From Cryobacterium sp. Y29 (GTDB lineage Bacteria > Actinomycetota > Actinomycetes > Actinomycetales > Microbacteriaceae), in assembly GCF_002929825.1 (NCBI RefSeq), contig NZ_PJJN01000027.1, forward strand, positions 87,819-151,818: 64,000 bases of DNA, written 5' to 3'. Position numbers and translations under genes: made by a program. This document shows, one piece after another, positions 21,918 to 30,946 of the stretch. Within the stretch, counting starts at the first letter, position 1. Each line of letters starts with the position of its first letter. The notes under the pieces are model-generated. The model was not told the DNA's origin, ran no database searches, and saw only the letters and a program-made list of their open reading frames with translations.

Positions 21918-24900
21918 GTGACCATGACCAACGCCTCCACCCGCCCCGCCAACGAGGATTTCAGCGCGGAGGTCGTCAAGCTCGTTAAGAAATGGCTCGA
22001 CGAAAGCGCCACCATCCCAGCGGATGCCGCGGCCGAGCGGCTCGCCGGCGTGCTGAAGGACCCCAACGGCCTGGACTTCACGGTCGGCTTCGTGGACGGC
22101 GTCATGCGCCCCGAAGACAAGATGGTTGCCGGTTACAGCCTCGCGAAGGTCGCCAAGAAGGCACCCGGCTTTCTGCCGGTGCCCATGCGCGCGGCCATCG
22201 GACTCGGCGGCATTCTCGGTCCGGTGCTGCCTTGGGTAGTCATTCCTGCAGCCCGCACGGTGCTTCGCCAGATGGTCGGCCACCTCGTCGTCGACGCCAC
22301 CCCCGACAAGCTGGGGCCCGCACTGGCTCATCTGAAAGAGGGCGGCAACCGCCTCAACATCAACCTGCTCGGCGAATCGGTGCTCGGCGAGAAGGAAGCG
22401 CGCGAACGGCTCGAGGGCACCAAGCGCATCCTCGAACGCCCAGACGTCGACTACGTCTCGATCAAGGTGTCCTCGATCGCCAGCCAGCTGTCGATGTGGG
22501 CCTTTGACGAGACCGTCACCCGGGTGGTCGAACGGCTGACGCCGTTGTTTGAGTTCGCCGCGGCATCCGCTACTCCGAAATTCATCAACCTCGACATGGA
22601 AGAGTACCGCGACCTCGACCTCACCATCGCGGTCTTTGAAGGGCTGCTTGACCAGCCGCAACTCGCCCAGCTTGAGGCCGGCATTGTGCTGCAGGCCTAC
22701 CTGCCCGACGCCCTCAGTGCCATCCAAGGCCTGACCCACTGGGCCCAGAACCGCCGCGCGGCCGGGGGAGCTGCGATCAAGGTGCGCCTCGTTAAGGGCG
22801 CCAACCTCGCCATGGAGCACGTCGACGCCGCCGTGCACGACTGGCCGCTCGCCACGTTCTCGACCAAGCAGGACAGCGACACCAACTACAAGCGGGTGCT
22901 CAATTGGGCGCTGACCCCGCAGAATACCGACGCCGTCAAGCTCGGAATCGCTGGCCACAACCTGTTCGACGTGGCCTGGGCGCACCTGCTCAGCGTCGCT
23001 CGTGGCGTTGATGACCGGGTCGATTTCGAGATGCTGCTGGGCATGGCCACCGGGCAGGCCCAGGCCGTGCGGCAGGACGTCGGGCAGCTGCTGCTCTATA
23101 CCCCGGTCGTCGACCCCGCGCACTTCGACGTGGCGATCAGCTACCTCATTCGCCGCCTCGAAGAAAACGCGAGCCAGGAGAACTTCATGTCGGCCGTGTT
23201 CGAGCTGACCAGCAGCCCGGAGCTGTTCAACCGCGAGAAGGCCCGTTTTCAGGCCTCCCTCGACGCGCTCGATGACCGGGTTCCTGCCCCCAGGCGCGTG
23301 CAGGACCGCTCGAGCAGCTATGACCTCGATCGCTTCGCCGCCGCCCGCCCGGATGCCCGCCGCCAGAGCGTCGAGACCGCCTCCGATTCCGACCCGCAGC
23401 TGACCGAAGCCCTGCTCGGCATCACCCGCGGATCGGTTCCCACACACTCGAGCTTCCGCAATGAGCCCGACACCGACCCGTCACTACCGGCCAACCGGGC
23501 CTGGGGCCGCGGCATCCTGGCCCGCGCCGAGGCATCCGTTCTCGGCACCGACACCATTGAGGCCGCCGCAGTTCCCGATGAGGCCGCCCTCAATTCCATC
23601 ATCGACGGCGTGCTAGCCGCCGGGGCCGCGTGGGGCCAGAAGACCGGCGCCGAGCGGGCCGCCGTACTGCATCGCGCCGGACTGGCGCTCGCTTCCAGAC
23701 GCGACCGCCTGATCGAGGTCATGGCAAGCGAGTGCGGCAAAACGATCACCGAGGGTGACGCTGAGGTGAGCGAAGCCATCGACTTCGCCAACTACTATGC
23801 CGAACGTGCCAAAGACCTCGACCGCGTGCAGGGCGCCATCTTCGTGCCCTCCAAACTCATCGTGGTCACCCCGCCGTGGAACTTCCCGACCGCCATCCCG
23901 GCCGGTGGCATGCTCGCCGCCCTCGCCTCCGGTGCTGGCGTCGTCGTCAAGCCCGCCACCATAGCCCAACGCACCGGTGCCGTCGTCGTCGAGGCGCTGT
24001 GGGAGGCAGGCATTCCGCGCGAACTTCTTGCGCTCGTCAACCTGCCTGACCGAGAGCTCGGCGCTAAGCTCATCGCGCACCCCGCGGTCGACCGGGTCAT
24101 TCTCACCGGCGGCTACGAGACGGCCGAGCTGTTTCGCTCGTTCCGCCCGGACCTCCCGCTGCTCGCCGAAACCAGCGGCAAGAACGCCGTCATCGTCACC
24201 CCCTCGGCCGACTTCGACCTGGCCGCCGCTGACGTTGTCAAGAGTGCTTTCGGCCACGCCGGCCAGAAGTGCTCGGCCGCGAGCCTGGTGATCCTGGTCG
24301 GATCGGTCGCGAAGTCGGAGAGGTTCCTCGGCCAGCTGGTCGACGCCGCGACCTCGATCAAGGTCGGACCGGCCAGTGATCCGGTCACCCAGATGGGCCC
24401 GATCATGTCGCCGGCCGACGGCAAACTACTGCACGCTCTGACAACCCTGGGCGCTGAAGAAAAGTGGCTGGTCGAGCCGAAGCAGCTCGATGAGACCGGC
24501 AAACTCTGGTCACCCGGCATCCGCACCGGCGTCGCGCCCGGATCATACTTTCACCTCACCGAGTTCTTCGGACCGGTTCTCGGAGTGATGCACGCGCGCA
24601 ATCTGGAAGAAGCCATCCGCTTTCAAAACGCCGTCGACTATGGCCTGACCACCGGGCTGCACTCGCTCGACGCCGACGAACTGGCCCTCTGGGTTGACTC
24701 TGTTGAGGCCGGCAACCTCTACGTCAACCGCGGCATCACCGGCGCCATCGTGCAGCGTCAGCCGTTCGGCGGGTGGAAGCGCTCCGCAGTGGGGGCCGGA
24801 ACCAAGGCCGGCGGACCGAACTACCTGCTTGGCCTCGGCAGCTGGGTCAACGAACCGGGCCGCAACAGCTCGACGCTGCACCTGCGCGGCCTCGAGCAGC

Positions 24901-25505
24901 GCGTCACCGATATCATCGAGGCCAGCCAGCCTTTTCTCGACTACACCGACTTCGACGTACTGCGCCGCTCGGCGGTGAGTGACGCGCTGGCCTGGCGCGA
25001 GGAGTTCAACGTCGTGCGCGACGCGACCGACCTCGGCGTGGAGCGTAACCTGTTCCGCTACCGCGCGTTGCCGGTCACCGTACGCCTGACCGAAACCGGC
25101 ACGCTCGCCCAACTGCTGCGCGTGATCGCCGCCGCGACCCTGTCCAGATCGCGCTTCGACGTATCCAGCGCCATTCCGGTGCCGCCCGCCGTGCGCAATA
25201 TCCTCGCCGAGCGCGAGACCCTGGTGGTCATCGAGAGTGACGAGGAGTGGCTCGACCGGGCCCGCTCGGGCAAAATCACGGCCAGCCGCGTGCGTCTCAT
25301 CGGCAGTGACCCGGTGCTGGGCGCGGCAGAGGCGGCATCCGCTCTTGCTGAGGCCACGAACGGCAGCCCGGACATTGCCGTGTATTCCAACGCTGTCACC
25401 CAGGCCGGCCGCATCGAGGTGCTGCCGTTCCTGCGCGAACAGGCCATCTCGATCACCGCGCATCGGTTCGGCAACCCGAGCACGCTCTCGCAGGGCGTGA
25501 TCTAA
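21918..25505 (+). CDS. putA: Bifunctional proline dehydrogenase / L-glutamate gamma-semialdehyde dehydrogenase
   Basis: Oxidises proline to P5C (FAD) and then to glutamate (NAD). Of 1195 residues, the PRODH barrel lies at ~100-440 (DYVSIKVSSIASQLS, FINLDMEEYRDLDLT, IKVRLVKGANLAMEH, PFGGWKRS comes later in ALDH). The aldehyde dehydrogenase domain lies at ~530-1000 with TPPWNFPTAIPAGG, ILTGGYETAELFRS, LAETSGKNA (Glu ~750) and GHAGQKCSAAS (catalytic Cys ~784). There is no N-terminal DNA-binding domain, unlike enterobacterial PutA, so regulation is likely by the divergent LysR. GTG 21918 or ATG 21924 may be the start. Confidence 0.96.
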   Translation: MTMTNASTRPANEDFSAEVVKLVKKWLDESATIPADAAAERLAGVLKDPNGLDFTVGFVDGVMRPEDKMVAGYSLAKVAKKAPGFLPVPMRAAIGLGGILGPVLPWVVIPAARTVLRQMVGHLVVDATPDKLGPALAHLKEGGNRLNINLLGESVLGEKEARERLEGTKRILERPDVDYVSIKVSSIASQLSMWAFDETVTRVVERLTPLFEFAAASATPKFINLDMEEYRDLDLTIAVFEGLLDQPQLAQLEAGIVLQAYLPDALSAIQGLTHWAQNRRAAGGAAIKVRLVKGANLAMEHVDAAVHDWPLATFSTKQDSDTNYKRVLNWALTPQNTDAVKLGIAGHNLFDVAWAHLLSVARGVDDRVDFEMLLGMATGQAQAVRQDVGQLLLYTPVVDPAHFDVAISYLIRRLEENASQENFMSAVFELTSSPELFNREKARFQASLDALDDRVPAPRRVQDRSSSYDLDRFAAARPDARRQSVETASDSDPQLTEALLGITRGSVPTHSSFRNEPDTDPSLPANRAWGRGILARAEASVLGTDTIEAAAVPDEAALNSIIDGVLAAGAAWGQKTGAERAAVLHRAGLALASRRDRLIEVMASECGKTITEGDAEVSEAIDFANYYAERAKDLDRVQGAIFVPSKLIVVTPPWNFPTAIPAGGMLAALASGAGVVVKPATIAQRTGAVVVEALWEAGIPRELLALVNLPDRELGAKLIAHPAVDRVILTGGYETAELFRSFRPDLPLLAETSGKNAVIVTPSADFDLAAADVVKSAFGHAGQKCSAASLVILVGSVAKSERFLGQLVDAATSIKVGPASDPVTQMGPIMSPADGKLLHALTTLGAEEKWLVEPKQLDETGKLWSPGIRTGVAPGSYFHLTEFFGPVLGVMHARNLEEAIRFQNAVDYGLTTGLHSLDADELALWVDSVEAGNLYVNRGITGAIVQRQPFGGWKRSAVGAGTKAGGPNYLLGLGSWVNEPGRNSSTLHLRGLEQRVTDIIEASQPFLDYTDFDVLRRSAVSDALAWREEFNVVRDATDLGVERNLFRYRALPVTVRLTETGTLAQLLRVIAAATLSRSRFDVSSAIPVPPAVRNILAERETLVVIESDEEWLDRARSGKITASRVRLIGSDPVLGAAEAASALAEATNGSPDIAVYSNAVTQAGRIEVLPFLREQAISITAHRFGNPSTLSQGVI

Positions 25506-25511
25506 AAAAAG

Positions 25512-25538
25512 CCGGTGCGCCTCGCCTCGGCGCACCGG
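25512..25538 (+). terminator. Hairpin terminator after putA
   Basis: A 10-bp perfect stem (25512-25521 and 25529-25538, CCGGTGCGCC/GGCGCACCGG) with a 7-nt loop starts 7 bases after the putA stop. An A7 run precedes it, which would serve as the T-tract on the opposite strand. Confidence 0.8.
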
Positions 25539-25625
25539 TTAGGAGCTATTGGCATAGTGATTAGTGGGGCAAACTGGTAGGGGACGTATAATTACCGCTG
25601 TCCACAATTCGACAGGGGTTGACGC

Positions 25626-26648
25626 TTGAACGGAAATGCGACGACGACGCATCGCAACGTCGCTTTGTTGTCGGTAGCCAGTCTCATGGCACCCCTCATT
25701 ACGACGTCCGAAGAAATCGACCGACGGTTGAAGCCTGTTTTAACGCGTCTCAAGCTGCCCACCGGGTTGCTGCAGCGCGTGGCCGGCGTCTACGAGCGAC
25801 GCAACTGGGGCCCGAACGAGACCTTCGACGACGCCGCGGTCAAGGCCGGTGAAATCGCGTTGAGAGAGGCCGGCATCAAGCCCAGCGACGTTGGCCTGCT
25901 GATCAACACTTCGGTCACCCGCAAACACCTTGAACCCTCGGTCGCCGTGCGCATCCACCACGGACTCGGCCTGCCGTCGTCGGCGATCAACTTTGACATT
26001 GCAAACGCCTGCCTCGGTTTCGTCAACGGCATGACCCTCGCAGCGCAGCTCATCGACTCCGGCCAGATCAAGTACGCAGTGATCATCGACGGCGAAGACG
26101 CCGACGAGATTCAGTCCAACACGATCGAACGCCTCGGCCGCCCGGGCATCAAGCGCAAAGACTTTATGAGCGAGTTCGCGAGCCTCACCCTCGGCTCCGG
26201 CGCAGCCGCCGCAGTGCTCGGCCCGGCGGATGCGCACCCCGGCGGGCACCGCATCCTCGGCGGTGTCACCCGCGCGGCAACCCAATTCAATGACCTGTGC
26301 GTTGGCAGTGTCGACGGCATGTTCACCGACGCGAAAGCGTTGCTCAGGGGCGGTATGGAACTCGTCGTTTCGGCCTGGACCGAAGCCAAACGGGACTGGA
26401 GCTGGTCAAACATGGATCGCTACATCCTGCACCAGGTCTCAAGCGTGCACACCAACGCCATCATCAAGGCCACCGGTATGGACAAGACCAAGATTCCGCT
26501 GACCTTTCCCACCCTCGGCAACGTCGGCCCGGCGTCGATTCCGATCACGCTCGCGCAGGAGGCGTCAACGCTGAAGTCGGGCAACCGGGTGCTGCTCATG
26601 GGCGTCGGCTCTGGCCTGAACACCGCCATGATGGAACTCGTTTGGTGA
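25626..26648 (+). CDS. oleA: OleA: thiolase-fold acyl-CoA condensing enzyme of olefin biosynthesis
   Basis: Performs head-to-head Claisen condensation of two fatty acyl-CoAs to a beta-keto acid, the entry to long-chain olefins. The 340-aa protein resembles FabH but has the OleA-like ANACLGFVNGM active-site cysteine (about residue 129), an ILHQVSSVHTNA histidine segment, and GNVGPASIPITLAQEA near the end. It is followed immediately by oleBC and oleD, which fixes the role better than sequence alone. The TTG at 25626 (some ten codons before HRNVALLSV) is the annotated start; a downstream ATG (25686) is possible. Confidence 0.93.
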   Translation: MNGNATTTHRNVALLSVASLMAPLITTSEEIDRRLKPVLTRLKLPTGLLQRVAGVYERRNWGPNETFDDAAVKAGEIALREAGIKPSDVGLLINTSVTRKHLEPSVAVRIHHGLGLPSSAINFDIANACLGFVNGMTLAAQLIDSGQIKYAVIIDGEDADEIQSNTIERLGRPGIKRKDFMSEFASLTLGSGAAAAVLGPADAHPGGHRILGGVTRAATQFNDLCVGSVDGMFTDAKALLRGGMELVVSAWTEAKRDWSWSNMDRYILHQVSSVHTNAIIKATGMDKTKIPLTFPTLGNVGPASIPITLAQEASTLKSGNRVLLMGVGSGLNTAMMELVW

Positions 26649-29515
26649 GGGTGGGCCCCCGGCGCCTTCCCGTCGCCATCTCGGACCCGGCCGCATTGCC
26701 ACCGTTAGGCCTGCCCGGACTGAACCCGGTGTGGTCGCGACTGATCGAGGTCACGGAGAGCGGCAGCGCTGGCGGCGTGACCCACGGCTGGCACCTGCTC
26801 GACAATGGCCCAGAGCTTGACGCGCTCGGCGTGATTCCGGTCGGCACAATTCTGTGTGTGCACGGCAACCCGACCTGGTCCTACCTCTGGCGCACCCTGC
26901 TGGCTTCGGCAACGGAGGCCGCGGCGTCGGGCGCGCCAGCCTGGCGCGTGATCGCCGTCGACCAGCTCGATATGGGCTTCTCGGCACGCACCGGAAGGTT
27001 TCGCCCGCTCGCCCGCCGGGTGCAGGACCTCGCCGACCTGACAGACGCCCTCGAACTGGCTGGTTCGGTGATCACTCTCGGCCACGACTGGGGCGGAGTG
27101 GTGTCCCTCGGCTGGGCCGTCGATCACCCCGAGCTGCTGGCCGGCGTCATGCTGCTGAACACCGCGGTGCACCAGCCGGCCGGCGATCCGATTCCGGCGC
27201 CGCTGCGGCTCGCGCTCGGGCGCGGCATCCTCGGCCCGGCAACCATTGCCACGCCCGCCTTCCTCGCCACGACGCTGGCCCTGGCGCATCCGCCGCTGTC
27301 TGCCGCGGTGAAGCGCGGCTACCGCGCGCCGTACCGAACCAGCGCCCGCCGCGGCGGTATCGGCGGTTTCGTCGCCGATATCCCGGTTGCCCTCGCGCAC
27401 GAGAGCCGGGCTGAACTCGACCGCATCGCCGAGGGCGTGCGCTCGGTCACGGTGCCCACTCTGCTGCTGTGGGGACCGCGCGATCCGATTTTCAGCGACC
27501 GCTACCTCGACGACCTGGTCGAACGGATGCCGCACGCCCGCGTGCACCGGTTCGAGGGCGCTGGCCATATGCTCGCCGAAGACGCGGACTACGCCGCCGC
27601 CGCGCTGCTCTGGCTGGGCGATGCTGTCGTGGGCGTTCCCCTCGAGAGCTCGGGCCCGGTCTCGGGCGCGGTCTCGGGATCGGTCTCGGTCTCGGTCGAG
27701 CCGAGCGAGACGGCCGTCTCGGGGAACCTTGCCGCGTGGGCAGCGGCGGGGACGCATCCGCTTTGGCATTACCTCGACGAATTACAGGCCTCCGACGACA
27801 CCGCCCTCGTCGACATGCAGCCGGCCCCTCGCGCCGTCAGCTGGCGACTGCTCTCGCTGCGCGTGCGGCAGATTGCCGCCGGACTCGTGCACATCGGCGT
27901 CAAACCCGGCGACCGGGTCTCGCTGCTCGTGCCGCCGAGCGCCGACCTCACCGCGGTACTCTATGCCTGTGTACGCATCGGCGCCATCGTCGTCGTAGCG
28001 GATGCCGGCCTCGGCCTGGCCGGCCTCACTCGCGCCGTGCGCGGTGCCCGCCCCGACTTCATCATCGGGGCCGCTCCCGGCCTCCTGGCCGCCCGCGCGC
28101 TCGGTTGGCCGGGGCGTAAAATTTCGGTCGCAGGCTTTCCGGCCCCGATGGCCCGGTTGATCGGCGTCGAGCACACCCTCGCCGAACTGATCAGCCTGGG
28201 CCAGGCCCGCCTCATCGCCGGTGACGGGCTTCCGCCCGAACCCGCGCCGAGCGATGCGGCCGCCGTGCTGTTCACGTCGGGTTCGACCGGCCCGGCCAAG
28301 GGGGTCGTCTACACGCACGGCCAGCTCTCGGCCGTGAGCCGCGCTCTCTCTCTGCAGTACGGCGTCGGTGTCGGCACCGGCCTCGTCGCCGGATTCGCCC
28401 CGTTCGCGCTGCTCGGACCGGCCCTCGGCGCCCGCTCGGTCACCCCCGACATGGACGTCACCGCGCCGAAGACCCTCACCGCGTCCGCCGTCGCATCTGC
28501 CGTTGCCGCGATCGACGCGACGGTCGTCTTTCTCTCGCCAGCGGCCCTCGTGAACGTCATCGCGACCGCCGATGCGCTCACGCCGGCCGACCATGCTGCC
28601 CTCGCCGGGGTGCAGCGTTTTCTCTCGGCCGGTGCGCCGATCTCCGAGAGCCTGCTCGCCCAGGCCGCAGCGCTCATGCCGGAAGCGACCGCGCACACGC
28701 CATACGGCATGACCGAGGGCCTGCTCATGGCCGACATCACGCTCGAAGGCATCCGGGCCGCGGCTGCGAGTGTCGCACAGTCGAAGGCGGTGCAGGCCGT
28801 AGCGCACGACGGCGAGTCGGTCCCGGCGAACCTGACGGCGAACCCGGCGGCGCACCTGACGGCGCACTCGACGGCGCACTCGACGGCGCACCCGGCCGGC
28901 GGAGTCTGTGTCGGCGGGTCGACCGCGACCACTCGCATCCGCATCAGCGCGCTCGACGCGAGTGGGGCATCCGTCGGTGACCTCTCGGAGGAACCCGACG
29001 TGACCGGCGAGATCGTGGTATCGGCGCCGCACGTGAAGGACCACTACGACCGCCTCTGGCTCACCGAGCGCGGCTCGCGGCGTGGCGGAGTGTCGGGCGA
29101 ACGTTGGCACCGCACCGGCGATGTCGGCCATCTCGACAGTGCTGGCCGCCTCTGGGTCGAGGGCCGCATGCCGCACGTTATCGTGGCGGCCGACGGCGTC
29201 GTCACCCCGGTCGGTCCGGAGCAGCGCATCGAAACCCTGCCCGACGTTTCTCGTGCGGCGTTCGTCGGCGTCGGCCCTCTCGGCACTCAGCAGCAGGTTG
29301 CCGTACTCGAAACCGTGCCGCCCGCCCGCCGCGCGCACCGGGCACCCGAGGCGCTCGCCGCTGCCGTGCGCTCGATGGTCGGTACACCGGTCGCTGCAGT
29401 GCTCGTGGTTCCGAGCCTGCCGACCGACATTCGGCACAACTCCAAGATCGACCGCAGCCGATTGTCGCGCTGGGCCACCGGGATCCTCTCTGGCGGTCGC
29501 TGGGTCAAGCCATGA
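26645..29515 (+). CDS. oleBC: OleBC fusion: beta-lactone decarboxylase plus beta-lactone synthetase
   Basis: The 956-aa fusion has an alpha/beta-hydrolase (haloalkane-dehalogenase-like) OleB half at ~20-330 with VHGNPTWSYLWR, the nucleophile motif GHDWGGVV (Asp ~148) and GAGHMLAE (His ~306). A Ser/Val/Gly/Glu linker follows (~335-365). The OleC half is an AMP-forming ligase with LFTSGSTGPAKGVVYTH (~543) and TPYGMTEGLLMADI. OleC forms a beta-lactone from the beta-hydroxy acid; OleB decarboxylates it to a cis-alkene. The GTG start at 26645 overlaps the oleA stop. A 12-bp tandem repeat lengthens OleC (28832-28891). The oleBC fusion is known from Actinobacteria such as Micrococcus. Confidence 0.93.
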   Translation: MRVGPRRLPVAISDPAALPPLGLPGLNPVWSRLIEVTESGSAGGVTHGWHLLDNGPELDALGVIPVGTILCVHGNPTWSYLWRTLLASATEAAASGAPAWRVIAVDQLDMGFSARTGRFRPLARRVQDLADLTDALELAGSVITLGHDWGGVVSLGWAVDHPELLAGVMLLNTAVHQPAGDPIPAPLRLALGRGILGPATIATPAFLATTLALAHPPLSAAVKRGYRAPYRTSARRGGIGGFVADIPVALAHESRAELDRIAEGVRSVTVPTLLLWGPRDPIFSDRYLDDLVERMPHARVHRFEGAGHMLAEDADYAAAALLWLGDAVVGVPLESSGPVSGAVSGSVSVSVEPSETAVSGNLAAWAAAGTHPLWHYLDELQASDDTALVDMQPAPRAVSWRLLSLRVRQIAAGLVHIGVKPGDRVSLLVPPSADLTAVLYACVRIGAIVVVADAGLGLAGLTRAVRGARPDFIIGAAPGLLAARALGWPGRKISVAGFPAPMARLIGVEHTLAELISLGQARLIAGDGLPPEPAPSDAAAVLFTSGSTGPAKGVVYTHGQLSAVSRALSLQYGVGVGTGLVAGFAPFALLGPALGARSVTPDMDVTAPKTLTASAVASAVAAIDATVVFLSPAALVNVIATADALTPADHAALAGVQRFLSAGAPISESLLAQAAALMPEATAHTPYGMTEGLLMADITLEGIRAAAASVAQSKAVQAVAHDGESVPANLTANPAAHLTAHSTAHSTAHPAGGVCVGGSTATTRIRISALDASGASVGDLSEEPDVTGEIVVSAPHVKDHYDRLWLTERGSRRGGVSGERWHRTGDVGHLDSAGRLWVEGRMPHVIVAADGVVTPVGPEQRIETLPDVSRAAFVGVGPLGTQQQVAVLETVPPARRAHRAPEALAAAVRSMVGTPVAAVLVVPSLPTDIRHNSKIDRSRLSRWATGILSGGRWVKP
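28832..28891 (+). repeat. Five tandem 12-bp units inside the OleC half
   Basis: Units vary around CTGACGGCGCAC and encode LTAN, PAAH, LTAH, STAH, STAH. The run lies in a low-complexity insertion after the adenylation core motif TPYGMTEG and before a region that resumes normal ANL-ligase sequence (TGEIVVSAP). The copy number is probably variable. Confidence 0.9.
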
Positions 29516-30501
29516 GAGTGCTCGTCACGGGTGCCAGCGGATTTCTCGGCCGTGCCGTCGCTGCTCGCATCAGCGCGGCCGGGCACGAGGTGCGCACCTT
29601 TCAACGCCGGCCATCCGGCGTGCCCGGCGTTGAAGATGTGCACGGCTCGATCACGACGCCCGCCGACACCCCCTATGCCGGCCTCGCCTACGCCGTGAGC
29701 GGTATGCACGCGGTCGTGCACCTCGCGGCAAAGGTATCGCTCACCGGCGACCCGGCCGCGTTCGAGGCGGTGAATGTTGGCGGAACGCGCACTGTCGTGC
29801 AGGCCGCAGCGGATGCCGGCGTCTCCCGTTTCGTCTACGTCTCCTCGCCATCCGTTGCCCATGCCGGCCGTTCGATCATGGGTTCTGACGCCCTGCCGGC
29901 CGCGCCGGGGCAGGCTCGCGGCGACTATGCCCGCACCAAGGCGCGGGCCGAACTGCTCGCGCTCGCCGCCGATGCTCCCGAATTCAGCGTGGTCGCGGTG
30001 CGTCCGCACTTGGTCTGGGGCCCCGGGGATACCCAGCTGATCGACCGGATCGTCGATCGTGCCCGCCACGGGCGACTGCCGCTGCTCGGACACGGTGCGG
30101 CGCTCATCGACACGACCTACGTCGACAATGCAGCCTCCGCGATCCACGCAGCGCTCGATGCCGCCGAGCGGGTGCACGGGCAGTCCTATGTGATCACCAA
30201 CGGTGAACCGCGCCCGATTGCGGAACTTCTCGCGGGAATCTGCGGCGCGGCCAACGTGCCTGCGCCGGCCTGGCGGGTGCCGGCATCCGCTGCCCGCGCC
30301 GCCGGCTCGCTCATCGAGGCCATCTGGCGCGCTCGCCCGGGAACGGATGAGCCGCCGATGACCCGGTTTCTGGCCGAGCAGCTTTCGACCGCGCACTGGT
30401 TCGACCAGCGTCGCACCCGCGCCGACCTGGCCTGGACCCCCGAGGTGTCGCTAGACGAGGGATTCGCCCGCCTGGCCGCCCACTACCGCCCGGTCGCCTA
30501 G
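29512..30501 (+). CDS. oleD: OleD: NAD(P)-dependent beta-keto acid reductase
   Basis: Reduces the OleA product to the beta-hydroxy acid used by OleC. The 329-aa extended SDR has MRVLVTGASGFLGRAVA (Rossmann GxxGxxG), VVHLAAKVSLTGD, and the YARTK catalytic pair with the serine in VSSPSVAH. It overlaps the oleBC stop (ATGA at 29512). A 24-bp palindrome follows the stop, closing the oleA-oleBC-oleD operon. Confidence 0.93.
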   Translation: MRVLVTGASGFLGRAVAARISAAGHEVRTFQRRPSGVPGVEDVHGSITTPADTPYAGLAYAVSGMHAVVHLAAKVSLTGDPAAFEAVNVGGTRTVVQAAADAGVSRFVYVSSPSVAHAGRSIMGSDALPAAPGQARGDYARTKARAELLALAADAPEFSVVAVRPHLVWGPGDTQLIDRIVDRARHGRLPLLGHGAALIDTTYVDNAASAIHAALDAAERVHGQSYVITNGEPRPIAELLAGICGAANVPAPAWRVPASAARAAGSLIEAIWRARPGTDEPPMTRFLAEQLSTAHWFDQRRTRADLAWTPEVSLDEGFARLAAHYRPVA

Positions 30502-30522
30502 CCCCCGCCATCCCCACCACTG

Positions 30523-30546
30523 CGGACGGGGCCCGGGCCCCGTCCG
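30523..30546. terminator. Perfect 24-bp GC palindrome after oleD
   Basis: The sequence 30523-30546 is perfectly self-complementary (arms CGGACGGGGCCC) and sits between the converging oleD and GntR genes. A loop must open at the centre; no T-run follows, so it is a probable bidirectional transcript end. Confidence 0.7.
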
Positions 30547-30583
30547 GTTGGCGCGCCCGTGCGCGGGAAGGGGAGTCCTCGCG

Positions 30584-30946
30584 CTATGAACGGATGCCGA
30601 GGGCCGCGCGCGCAAACGCGAGCGCTTCCTCGGGCTCCACGCCGAACTGTCGCGCCTTACCGGCGAATGTGGCGGCGGCAACCTGGACCTGTTGCTGGGC
30701 GGCATTTCCGCTCGCAGCGATGAAGGATCCGTTCCGGCCCCGCGTCTCGATGACCTCGTCACGCTCGAGTTCACGGTAGGCGCGGGCCACCGTGTTGGCG
30801 GCGAGCCCCAAATCTTCGGCAAGCCTGCGCACCGTTGGCAGCTTGTCACCGGGGGCCAGATCTCCCGAGCGCACCGCGGCGAGCACCTGCACCCGTAACT
30901 GTTCGTAGGGCGGTGTCGCAGACCGCGGATCGACCAGCAGCATCAT
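30584..30946 (-). CDS. GntR-family regulator, YtrA subfamily (second of two)
   Basis: The 120-aa protein has a winged HTH: TPPYEQLRVQVLAAVRSGDL, KLPTVRRLAEDLGLA and ANTVARAYRELERDEVIETR, followed by a short helical tail, the YtrA-type architecture. It is the last gene of a minus-strand group; its ATG overlaps the stop of the upstream membrane protein. YtrA-type regulators usually control their own operon with membrane transporters. It is close kin of the regulator at 32058-32435. Confidence 0.9.
   Translation of the reverse strand: MMLLVDPRSATPPYEQLRVQVLAAVRSGDLAPGDKLPTVRRLAEDLGLAANTVARAYRELERDEVIETRGRNGSFIAASGNAAQQQVQVAAATFAGKARQFGVEPEEALAFARAALGIRS

Noticed and set aside
21816..23447. A 543-codon minus-strand open frame opposite the 5' half of putA
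   Set aside because: No ribosome site or recognizable domain; it mirrors the third-position GC pattern of putA.
27782..29437. A 551-codon minus-strand open frame opposite oleBC
   Set aside because: Arg/Asp/Gly-rich shadow with no domain; the plus-strand fusion protein accounts for the codon pattern.
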